Shown one piece after another: positions 28,985-34,490 of a stretch of DNA of 34,490 nt; position 1 is the first letter of the stretch, and each line of letters starts with the position of its first letter. The notes below the pieces were generated by a model. The model worked only from the letters and a program-made list of their open reading frames with translations. It did not search any database and was not told the DNA's origin. The stretch lies in the NCBI GenBank assembly GCA_026991225.1, contig JALXCB010000182.1, forward strand, positions 1 to 34,490. Reading direction: 5' to 3'. This DNA is from Anaerolineae bacterium (lineage in GTDB: Bacteria > Chloroflexota > Anaerolineae > J102). The position numbers and the translations under genes were made by a program.

Positions 28985-31162
28985 ATGACCCTGCCTCCCA
29001 CCGAATTCATCCCCGGCCCGCGGGAAAACTTTCTGCGACGGGTAGGCCGCGACCCGAGGCGCTGGCGCGCGCGGCTGCGCCTGGTCCTGTTCGCCATCGT
29101 GATGGGCGCGGTCATCTTCATCGTACAGACGGTGGATTTCCCCGGCGCGGGGAACGTGAAAGTGGAGGTGGGACAGCCCAGCCCCAAGACCGTGGTCTCG
29201 CCCATCTCCACCAGCTACACCAGCGAGGTGCTCACCAACGAGGCCCGAGAGCAGGCCCGGGAGAATGTACAACCCATCTACGACCTGCCCGACACCCGCG
29301 TGGCCCGTCGCCAGATCGCTCGGGCCCAGGACGTCATCGCCTTTATCACGCAGGTGCGCAATGACCCCTACGCCACGCGAGAAGAAAAGATCGTCTGGCT
29401 GCAAGCCATCCCCGAACTCCATTTGACCGAGGCTCAAGCCGCCAATATCCTGGATCTGAGCGATGAGGAGTGGCAGGAGGTGACCAAGGAGGCGCTGCGC
29501 ATTCTGGGCATTATCATGCAGCAGGAGATTCGGGAGGGGGAGGAGCAGAAAGCCCGGAGGTCGGCGCCCTCGCTGATTTCCCTTCAACTTAACGAGGATC
29601 AGGCCGCGGCTGTGGAGGCTCTGGTCTCGGGCCTGATTGTGGCCAACACGTTTTACAACGAAGAGGCGACGCAGCAGGCGCAGGAGGAGGCCGCCCAGAA
29701 AGTGCCGCCGGTCCAGCGCAATATCGAGGCGGGCGAGGTGCTCATCCGGGAAGGAGAGATCGTGACCGACCTGGATATCGAAGCGTTGAAACATGCGGGC
29801 GTGTTGCAGCGCACCCGCACCTGGTACGATTTCCTGGCCGCGTTCATTTTCGCCATCATCCTGGATGGCCTCATTGTGGCATTCGTCAGCTTTCGCCGCC
29901 GCGATTTCTGGAAAGAAAACCTGCCGCCTCTGCTCCTGGGCTCCATCTTCAGCCTGTTCATTCTCGCCGCCAAACTGCTCATCCCCATGCACCCCTTGTT
30001 TGGCTTTCTGTTTCCCCTGGCCAGCATGGCGATGCTTGTGGGTTCGCTTATCGACCTCCCCATCGCCATTCTCATCACCGCCATCCATGTGATTCTGGTG
30101 GGACAGTTCGCCGCGGGCGGGGTGGAATTGCTGATCTACCTGTTCATTGGCTCCGTGGTGGGCGCGCTGGCCTTGGGAAAGGCGGAGCGGTTGCACAGCT
30201 TTGTGCGAGCGGGCCTGTGGGTGATCGTGACCAATCTGCTGGTGATGCTGGTCTTCCGGCTGCCCACCTTGTCCACCATCGACAATCAAACCCTCATCGA
30301 ACTGGCTTTTTCGGGCGCGGTCAACGGCATCTTCGCCAGCAGCTTCACCCTGGTCATCTTCTATCTGCTGGGCCAGCTTTTTGGCGTCACCACCAGCCTG
30401 CAATTGCTGGAGATCTCCCGCCCCAACCATCCCCTGTTGCGCCAATTGCTATTGAAAGCGCCTGGAACGTATCATCACACCCTGATCGTCAGCAACATGG
30501 CCGAGGAAGCCGCGGTGGCCATTGGTGCGGATTCCTTGCTCACCCGCGTGGGCAGCTATTACCACGACATCGGCAAGATCATGCGCCCGTATTTCTTCAT
30601 CGAGAACAACACCGATGGCGAGAACCCGCATGATCGCATCGATCCTTACACCAGCGCCCGCATCATCATCAGCCATGTGCCCGACGGCGTGGAACTGGCC
30701 GAGAAATATCGTCTGCCCCAATCCATCATCGACTTTATCCGTGAGCATCACGGCACGACTCGCGTGGAATACTTTTATCACAAAGCGGTGCAGATGGCCG
30801 ACGATCCCAACGCGGTGGATGAGGCCGCATTCCGCTATCCCGGCCCCAAGCCTCACACCCGCGAGACGGCTATCCTCATGCTGGCCGATAGCTGCGAGGC
30901 CACGGTGCGGGCGATGCGACCTCAGTCGCGAGAGGAGATGCTGGAGATCATCCGCAGCGTCATCAACCGGCGGCTGATGTCGGGCCAACTCGACCATAGC
31001 CCGCTTACCCTGCGCGACCTCACCCTCATCTCCGAAGCCTTCGCCCGCGTTTTGCAGGGCATCCACCATCCCAGGGTGAAGTATCCGGGTGAGGAAACGA
31101 AGACCGCCCCACCCGCTGCATCCAAAGAACCCGTCGTTGTTACGCCCAAACCTGCTGGCTGA
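28985..31162 (+). CDS. 7TM-HD domain phosphohydrolase (PgpH/YqfF-like, c-di-AMP phosphodiesterase)
   Basis: 725 residues. PgpH-type enzymes hydrolyse c-di-AMP and sit in the membrane. There is one N-terminal membrane segment (about 33-50), a large extracytoplasmic 7TMR-HDED domain (55-280, helical, 'VLTNEAREQARENVQPIYD', ending 'IEAGEVLIREGEIVTD'), a seven-helix membrane block (about 285-475) and a cytosolic HD domain with H497/H498 (TYHHTL), HD at 527-528 (YYHDIGK), 'HGTTRVEYF' and 'ADSCEATVRA'. ATG 28985 is chosen: the GTG at 28934 lies inside repeat element I. No strong Shine-Dalgarno sequence is present. The order pgpH-ybeY-dgkA matches the conserved yqfF-ybeY-dgkA cluster of Gram-positive bacteria, supporting the assignment. 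Confidence 0.92.
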   Translation: MTLPPTEFIPGPRENFLRRVGRDPRRWRARLRLVLFAIVMGAVIFIVQTVDFPGAGNVKVEVGQPSPKTVVSPISTSYTSEVLTNEAREQARENVQPIYDLPDTRVARRQIARAQDVIAFITQVRNDPYATREEKIVWLQAIPELHLTEAQAANILDLSDEEWQEVTKEALRILGIIMQQEIREGEEQKARRSAPSLISLQLNEDQAAAVEALVSGLIVANTFYNEEATQQAQEEAAQKVPPVQRNIEAGEVLIREGEIVTDLDIEALKHAGVLQRTRTWYDFLAAFIFAIILDGLIVAFVSFRRRDFWKENLPPLLLGSIFSLFILAAKLLIPMHPLFGFLFPLASMAMLVGSLIDLPIAILITAIHVILVGQFAAGGVELLIYLFIGSVVGALALGKAERLHSFVRAGLWVIVTNLLVMLVFRLPTLSTIDNQTLIELAFSGAVNGIFASSFTLVIFYLLGQLFGVTTSLQLLEISRPNHPLLRQLLLKAPGTYHHTLIVSNMAEEAAVAIGADSLLTRVGSYYHDIGKIMRPYFFIENNTDGENPHDRIDPYTSARIIISHVPDGVELAEKYRLPQSIIDFIREHHGTTRVEYFYHKAVQMADDPNAVDEAAFRYPGPKPHTRETAILMLADSCEATVRAMRPQSREEMLEIIRSVINRRLMSGQLDHSPLTLRDLTLISEAFARVLQGIHHPRVKYPGEETKTAPPAASKEPVVVTPKPAG

Positions 31163-31170
31163 ATCCCATC

Positions 31171-31638
31171 ATGACCATCGAGATCGACGTGCTCGAACCC
31201 TATCAGGAACTTGTGGACGCAGCCCGGCTGGAAGAAGTCGCCCGCCGGACCCTGGAGGCGGAACGCGCCCAGGGTGACATCACCATCCTCATCACCGATG
31301 ACGAGACGGTGGCGGAGCTCAACCAGCGTTATCTGGGCAAAGAGGGCCCCACCGACGTGCTCAGCTTCCCAGCCAATGGCCCCAACGCGTCCGACGGCTT
31401 TGTGCTTCCGCCCGGCGAGGCCGCCTACCTGGGTGATATCCTCATCGCTCTTCCCTACACCCAACGCCAGGCCGAACGGCTGGGCCGCCCCCTGGCGGAT
31501 GAGTTAGCGCTGTTGGTGGTGCACGGCGTTCTCCATCTGCTGGGCTATGATCACGCCACGCCCGAGGAGAAAGCGGCCATGTGGGCGCGGCAGAACGCGA
31601 TCCTGGCGGCGTTAGGGATGCCGCCCCTGGAGGCGTAA
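31171..31638 (+). CDS. ybeY: Endoribonuclease YbeY (rRNA maturation factor)
   Basis: A 155-residue zinc-dependent single-strand RNase that functions in 16S rRNA 3'-end maturation and ribosome quality control. The metal-binding signature HGVLHLLGYDH (H118, H122, H128) is complete, preceded by 'NQRYLGKEGPTDVLSFP', 'LGDILIALPYTQRQAERLG' and 'ELALLVVHG'. ATG 31171 starts 8 bases after the pgpH-like stop. The next gene begins 2 bases after its stop, so the three genes are very probably one transcript. Confidence 0.95.
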   Translation: MTIEIDVLEPYQELVDAARLEEVARRTLEAERAQGDITILITDDETVAELNQRYLGKEGPTDVLSFPANGPNASDGFVLPPGEAAYLGDILIALPYTQRQAERLGRPLADELALLVVHGVLHLLGYDHATPEEKAAMWARQNAILAALGMPPLEA

Positions 31639-31640
31639 GG

Positions 31641-32000
31641 ATGAAGCGGGAGGTCGCGCGGCTGCGACGGTCGTTTGGCTACGCCTGGGCGGGCGTTCGT
31701 TTGTTGTTCGGGCAAGAGCGCAACGCCCAGATTCATCTGGCCCTGGCCGTCGTGGCGGTTCTCCTGGCCTGGTGGTTGGATTTCTCCACGACGGAATGGG
31801 CGCTGCTTGCCCTGACCATCGGCGTCGTGATTATCGCCGAAGCCATGAACACCGCCATCGAGACCCTGACTGACCTCATCAGCCCCGACTATCATCCTCG
31901 GGCCAAGGCGGTCAAGGATCTGGCTGCGGGCGGCGTGTTGTTGGCCGCGATCATGGCCGTCATCGTCGCTCTCTTCCTTTTTCTGCCCAAGTTACTTTGA
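31641..32000 (+). CDS. dgkA: Diacylglycerol/undecaprenol kinase family protein DgkA
   Basis: A 119-residue small membrane kinase that phosphorylates diacylglycerol or undecaprenol, recycling lipid carriers for phospholipid and wall synthesis. There are three hydrophobic helices (about 32-46, 51-68 and 94-116) and the family signature 'EAMNTAIETLTDLISPDYHPRAKAVKDLAAGGVLL' around residues 65-99, with the catalytic Glu in EAMNTAIE. ATG 31641 has GGAG 9-12 bases upstream and follows ybeY by 2 bases; the TTG-started frame from 31581 overlaps ybeY and is rejected. Its TGA stop (31998-32000) is within the 'ctttgaagatag' left end of repeat element H. Confidence 0.93.
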   Translation: MKREVARLRRSFGYAWAGVRLLFGQERNAQIHLALAVVAVLLAWWLDFSTTEWALLALTIGVVIIAEAMNTAIETLTDLISPDYHPRAKAVKDLAAGGVLLAAIMAVIVALFLFLPKLL

Positions 32001-32200
32001 AGATAGCTTTGCGCTCGTCTACAAAAATCAACCCAAAGCCAGTGTTGGGCGAGTCTGCAATTGGCGTGATGCGTAATCCGTAATCCGTGAGGTCGTTACG
32101 CATCACGCATCACGCATTACGGGATTAGCTTCCCGCGCCAACGTTGGCCGTGAGGCGTTTTCGTCCGAATCAGCATGCTGTCGTTCGCGTCGCTTGCTCT
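31993..32200 (+). repeat. Modular palindromic element H (GTAATCC-word core)
   Basis: It aligns with element D over its full length: left 'ttactttgaagatagctttg' plus 'cgctcgtctacaaaaat', 'gtgttgggcgagtctgc', core 'gcgtaatccgtaatccgtg' against 'catcacgcatcacgcattac' (32070-32121), 'cgccaacgttggcc', and a degenerate right end 'cagcatgctgtcgttcgc' plus 'gtcgcttgc'. It spans from within the dgkA stop codon to 8 bases before the methyltransferase ATG. The ORF extension of the methyltransferase to 32175 is part of this element. Confidence 0.75.
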
Positions 32201-32207
32201 TCACCTT

Positions 32208-32963
32208 ATGACCGATTTTCCCGGAGTTGACACGCCCCCTCTGCCGGATGAGGACGCCATCGGCGTTGAGACCTTGCGGCGGATGGCTTCGGTCAGGCAT
32301 TATAATCAGTGGATTTACGAGGAACTGGCTCCTTTCGCAGGGCAGCGGCTGTTGGAGGTGGGCTGCGGCATCGGGAATATGACGGGCTATTTTCTGGACA
32401 GGGAGCTGCTAGTGGGCATCGACCGGCTGCCCGCCAGCGTGGAATACACCCGCCAGCGGTTCAAGGACCACGCCAACGTCGAGATATTCCAGGGCGATAT
32501 CGTCGATCCGGACATCCTTCCGCGTCTGAAGCCCTATCGGTTTGATACGGCCATCTGCATCAATGTGCTGGAGCATATCCGGGAGGATGGGCGGGCGTTG
32601 CGGCATATCTGGCAGACGCTGAAGCCGGACGGACGGCTGCTGTTGCTCGTGCCCGCGGGGAAATACATGTATGGAACGTTGGACCAGGCGTTGGGCCACT
32701 TTCGCCGTTACGAGCGGGCGGAGTTGGGGGAACGCGTCCGCGAAGCGGGTTTTCATCTCATCCAGCTTCGCTATATGAACCTGGCAGGCATTCCCGGCTG
32801 GTATCTGAACAGCCGCATCCTCAAACGCCACCTGCTTCCCCAGAGCCAGCTCAGATGGTTCGATCGCCTGGCTCCCTTCTTCATCCGCACCGAGCGATTC
32901 CTCCGCCGCGGGTGGGATATCCCCGCGGGCCAGTCGCTCATTTGCATCGCCGAAAAAACGTGA
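32208..32963 (+). CDS. Class I SAM-dependent methyltransferase
   Basis: A 251-residue methyltransferase. Motif I EVGCGIGN (50-57) binds S-adenosylmethionine; the acidic residue at the end of strand 2 is D72 (GIDRLP); motif II-like 'GDIVDPDIL'; then 'YRFDTAICINVLEHIREDGRALRH' and 'LKPDGRLLLLVPAG'. The C-terminal part ('LGHFRRYERAELGERVREAGFHL...NLAGIPGWYLNSRIL') resembles methyltransferases often found with glycan or polysaccharide genes, but the substrate is unknown. ATG 32208 is chosen over 32175, because the latter lies in repeat element H. There is no Shine-Dalgarno sequence. It is monocistronic and converges on rplI. Confidence 0.85.
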   Translation: MTDFPGVDTPPLPDEDAIGVETLRRMASVRHYNQWIYEELAPFAGQRLLEVGCGIGNMTGYFLDRELLVGIDRLPASVEYTRQRFKDHANVEIFQGDIVDPDILPRLKPYRFDTAICINVLEHIREDGRALRHIWQTLKPDGRLLLLVPAGKYMYGTLDQALGHFRRYERAELGERVREAGFHLIQLRYMNLAGIPGWYLNSRILKRHLLPQSQLRWFDRLAPFFIRTERFLRRGWDIPAGQSLICIAEKT

Positions 32964-32966
32964 CAT

Positions 32967-33000
32967 AAAAAAGCCCCAGAAGCGGGAAGCTTCCAGGGCC
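32967..33000 (-). terminator. Rho-independent terminator for rplI (probably bidirectional)
   Basis: On the minus strand, GGCCCTGGAAGC (33000-32989) pairs with GCTTCTGGGGCT (32983-32972), followed by TTTTTT (about 32971-32966). It sits 27 bases after the rplI stop and immediately after the methyltransferase stop, so it can serve both convergent genes. Confidence 0.85.
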
Positions 33001-33026
33001 TGGGAAAGGCGTAGTGAAAGGCGGAT

Positions 33027-33590
33027 TCAGGCTTCTTCGGTCTCGACCGCCGCTGCTTCCTCTTCGGTCTCCTCCGCGCCGACGCCCTGTTGCAGCGCTG
33101 CCGCCTCCAGCTCCTCTTCCGAAAGCTGGTCCTTCTCCAATTCGCCCTCAGGTTCGACCACGACCTTGAACGCGGCGTCCACGCCCTGGGTCAGGTGGAT
33201 GACGACCTCGTGTTCGCCCAGCTCGCGCAGGGGGTGATCCAGGCGGATGCGGCGGCGATCCACCTCGGTTCCCAGCTCCTCGGCCAGGGCCTCGGCGATG
33301 GCCGAGGAGGTGATGGAGCCATACAGCCGCCCGCTCTCGCCCGCCTTGGCCTTGAAGTTCAGGGTGACCTGGCTGATGCGGTCGGCCAGGTCCTGGGCGG
33401 TCTTGAGTTCACGCAGACGGCGGCGTTCAGCAGCCTGTTTGATCTGCGCAGATTGTTTGCGCAGGCCCGGGGTGGCGGGCATGGCCAGGCCGCGAGGGAT
33501 CAGATAGTTGCGGGCAAAACCAGGTTTGACATTGACGATATCGCCAGCCGAACCCAGATTCTCGACATCTTGTTTCAGCAAAATTTCCAT
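33027..33590 (-). CDS. rplI: 50S ribosomal protein bL9
   Basis: A 187-residue bL9. The N-terminal rRNA-binding domain begins 'MEILLKQDVENLGSAGDIV' with 'VKPGFARNYLIPRGLAMPAT', then the long connecting helix (about 45-75) and the C-terminal domain 'RLYGSITSSAIAEALAEELG...DHPLRELGEHEVVIHL'. It is about 35-40 residues longer than the usual ~150: the extra tail (from about residue 150) is strongly acidic (Glu-rich, 'SEEELEAAALQQ...ETEEEAAAVETEEA'). AAGGAG lies about 11 bases upstream of the ATG on the minus strand. Usual neighbours (rpsF, ssb, rpsR, dnaB) are not present on this side. Confidence 0.96.
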   Translation of the reverse strand: MEILLKQDVENLGSAGDIVNVKPGFARNYLIPRGLAMPATPGLRKQSAQIKQAAERRRLRELKTAQDLADRISQVTLNFKAKAGESGRLYGSITSSAIAEALAEELGTEVDRRRIRLDHPLRELGEHEVVIHLTQGVDAAFKVVVEPEGELEKDQLSEEELEAAALQQGVGAEETEEEAAAVETEEA

Positions 33591-33626
33591 TTGAAGCGTG
33601 CTCCTTCTGTATCATTTCCGATTGAT

Positions 33627-33690
33627 CGCCCGCATTCGGGCGTTGATGATTGACTTGCATAGAAGACCGGCCCCGAATGAAGGCCGGTTT
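33627..33690 (-). promoter_or_regulatory. Two hairpins in the rplI leader
   Basis: CGCCCG-catt-CGGGCG (33627-33642) and ACCGGCC/GGCCGGT (33666-33688) lie in the probable 5' untranslated region of rplI. The second, read on the + strand, is followed by TTTCG; read on the minus strand, it is followed by 'cttct'. An rplI leader regulatory structure is possible, but it matches no leader motif that I can name. Confidence 0.4.
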
Positions 33691-33720
33691 CGTAGCGTGA
33701 CCGTGTAAGGCCAACATCAA

Positions 33721-33765
33721 ATTTTACATCAATTCCCGTGGATTCCCCAAATCTACATCAATTCC
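33721..33765 (-). promoter_or_regulatory. Possible rplI promoter overlapping 12-bp direct repeats
   Basis: On the minus strand, TTGGGG (33750-33745), an 18-base spacer, and TAAAAT (33726-33721). Two exact copies of TACATCAATTCC (+ strand 33725-33736 and 33754-33765), 29 bases apart start to start, overlap or flank these boxes. A degenerate third copy (aacatcaaat, 33713) is present. The gap 33591-33896 otherwise contains the rplI leader and the divergent promoter of the lipoprotein gene. Confidence 0.35.
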
Positions 33766-33804
33766 AATAAGCAGCGGTTTTCCCTAATCAAAACCCGCTT
33801 CCAG

Positions 33805-33834
33805 TTGGAAAGGGCGCGAGGCCCGTGCTATACT
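33805..33834 (+). promoter_or_regulatory. Promoter for the SH3 lipoprotein gene (extended -10)
   Basis: TTGGAA (33805-33810), an 18-base spacer, and TATACT (33829-33834) preceded by TGC (33826-33828), forming an extended -10. The start is predicted near 33841, with a ~56-base leader to ATG 33897. Confidence 0.65.
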
Positions 33835-33896
33835 TGCACTTTGTAACGTCCTTAACTTTGCATACACTGAAGGATATCCCAACGAGGTTTCCGTAT

Positions 33897-34490
33897 ATGT
33901 TGAAACGTATCGCTATCGCCGCGCTTCTGCTAGCGTTGGTCCTCATTGTTGTTGGATGCAGTGCGGCGCGGCAGCCAACCGAGGTTGCACAGAAACCCAC
34001 GCCGACCCTGCACCCCACCTTCACGCCCACAGCCACGAAGGATATCGGCGTGCCGGCGCCCACCTTACCGCCCATGCCCACAGGACAGGCTCCGGTCGAA
34101 CAACCAACGATGCCGCCGCCACCGCCTCCGGAAGCCACGCAACCGCCGCCTCAGGAACCCCCCACCCCCACTCCAACGCCCGAACCCCCGACCCCCACGC
34201 CCACGCCGGCGCCACCTCAAGTCGTGGTCACTGCGGACGTGGTCAATCTGCGCGCGGGACCGGGTACGAATTACCCGCGAGTGGGACAGGCCAGGCAAGG
34301 ACAGGTCTTCAATATCCTTGGTAAAAACCCGAAAGGAAGCTGGTTCCAGATTTCCGTGAACGGCAAAACCGCCTGGATCATCAATGACGCCCGGTGGACG
34401 AAGCCGCAAGGGGATATGAACGCCGTGGCCGTAGCCGAGAATATCCCCACGCCCCCGCCCACGCCCAAACCGCGTCCCACGGCCACACCC
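33897..34490 (+). CDS. Lipoprotein with proline/threonine linker and bacterial SH3 domain (3' end outside the window)
   Basis: 198 codons are open to the last base with no stop, so the gene continues beyond the window. The signal peptide has lipobox IVVG-C, giving lipidation at C21. Residues ~30-105 are a Pro/Thr-rich spacer (PTPTPEPPTPTPTP style). A single SH3_3-type domain follows (about 107-165): 'VVTADVVNLRAGPGTNYPRVGQ', 'GQVFNILGKNPKGSWFQISV' and 'GKTAWIINDARW', with the typical NLRAGPGTNY signature of wall-binding SH3 domains. A second PT-rich linker starts near residue 185, so another domain probably follows. ATG 33897 starts the obvious signal peptide; no strong Shine-Dalgarno sequence is seen. 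It is likely surface-located, possibly binding peptidoglycan or another envelope polymer. Confidence 0.88.
   Translation, partial: MLKRIAIAALLLALVLIVVGCSAARQPTEVAQKPTPTLHPTFTPTATKDIGVPAPTLPPMPTGQAPVEQPTMPPPPPPEATQPPPQEPPTPTPTPEPPTPTPTPAPPQVVVTADVVNLRAGPGTNYPRVGQARQGQVFNILGKNPKGSWFQISVNGKTAWIINDARWTKPQGDMNAVAVAENIPTPPPTPKPRPTATP

Noticed and set aside
28961-30445. 494-residue minus-strand open frame opposite the pgpH-like gene
   Set aside because: Composition (Gln/His/Asp-rich, low hydrophobic periodicity) is typical of antisense shadows, and the + strand product is a recognisable 7TM-HD protein.
341-32200. Target-site duplications around the modular elements A, B, D, E, F, G and H
   Set aside because: The flanking bases were compared at each end and no matching direct repeats were found, so classic transposition is not shown for this family, unlike for the two MITE-like elements.
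32175-32207. Upstream ATG at 32175 as start of the methyltransferase
   Set aside because: The added residues are encoded by the degenerate right end of repeat element H; ATG 32208 fits the protein better.
1-34490. tRNA, rRNA, SRP RNA, tmRNA or RNase P RNA genes
   Set aside because: No T-loop (GGTTCGAATCC-type) or CCA-flanked cloverleaf and no conserved rRNA, SRP or RNase P segments were seen. 'GGGTTCACCCGG' hairpins in the repeats resemble T-arms but lack the rest of a tRNA.

Overview
The window looks like a chromosomal segment of an uncultured or poorly studied Chloroflexota bacterium (Anaerolineae/Caldilineae-like). This is inferred from style, not from any search: GC-rich coding, secreted proteins and lipoproteins with long proline/threonine linkers, an ECF sigma factor paired with a DUF5667/DUF5666-type membrane protein, and a secreted repeat protein ending in a W-L-P-V-V motif. 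Nearly all genes are on the + strand; only a sirtuin (9198-9983) and rplI (33027-33590) are on the minus strand. No rRNA, tRNA, CRISPR array, phage gene or transposase gene was seen.

Layout. 1-342: end of a surface protein. 699-2379: three-gene operon (SpoIIE-like PP2C phosphatase, membrane protein, small P-loop ATPase) with GTGA overlaps. 2475-5089: secD and secF, separated by a 0.25-kb hairpin-rich repeat. 5358-6353: zinc MDR dehydrogenase. 6689-9040: secreted FG-GAP/VCBS protein. 9198-10743: divergent cobB-type sirtuin and CDP-alcohol phosphatidyltransferase. 11335-13415: ECF sigma factor and its probable membrane anti-sigma partner. 13821-17970: ffh, rpsP, khpA, rimM and a TolB-N-like/TPR membrane protein. 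18025-21089: large lipoprotein with three internal repeats, overlapping a family-4-like uracil-DNA glycosylase. 21385-22773: folC. 22977-26573: lon plus a membrane-anchored unknown. 26734-28137: AlbA_2/GHKL/winged-helix ATP-binding protein. 28330-32000: yqeY, pgpH-like 7TM-HD, ybeY, dgkA. 32208-32963: SAM methyltransferase. 33027-33590: rplI (minus). 33897-end: SH3 lipoprotein running off the window.

How the genes fit together. Much of the content is membrane and envelope maintenance: protein targeting and export (ffh, secD, secF), phospholipid head-group transfer and diacylglycerol/undecaprenol recycling (CDP-alcohol transferase, dgkA), c-di-AMP turnover (pgpH-like), and surface lipoproteins. 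Around this sit ribosome and RNA maturation genes (rpsP, khpA, rimM, ybeY, rplI) and protein quality control (lon).

The most unusual content is between the genes. At least eight intergenic regions hold long palindromic elements built from short near-periodic words (for example CGTAATCC, CGCAGATGA, ACACGGAG, CACGAAGA). Several share the same left end (AACTGCTTTGAAAATAG-like) and right end (GGCGAGC...GCTCGTGTCGCCTG) but carry different palindromic cores, so they behave as a modular family. They often fill the whole space between a stop codon and the next ATG, and in three or four cases the upstream reading frame ends inside the element. Separately, two hairpin-chain elements (13503-13699 and 21095-21312) have matching terminal inverted repeats and exact 9-bp target duplications, which identifies a non-autonomous MITE-type mobile element family.
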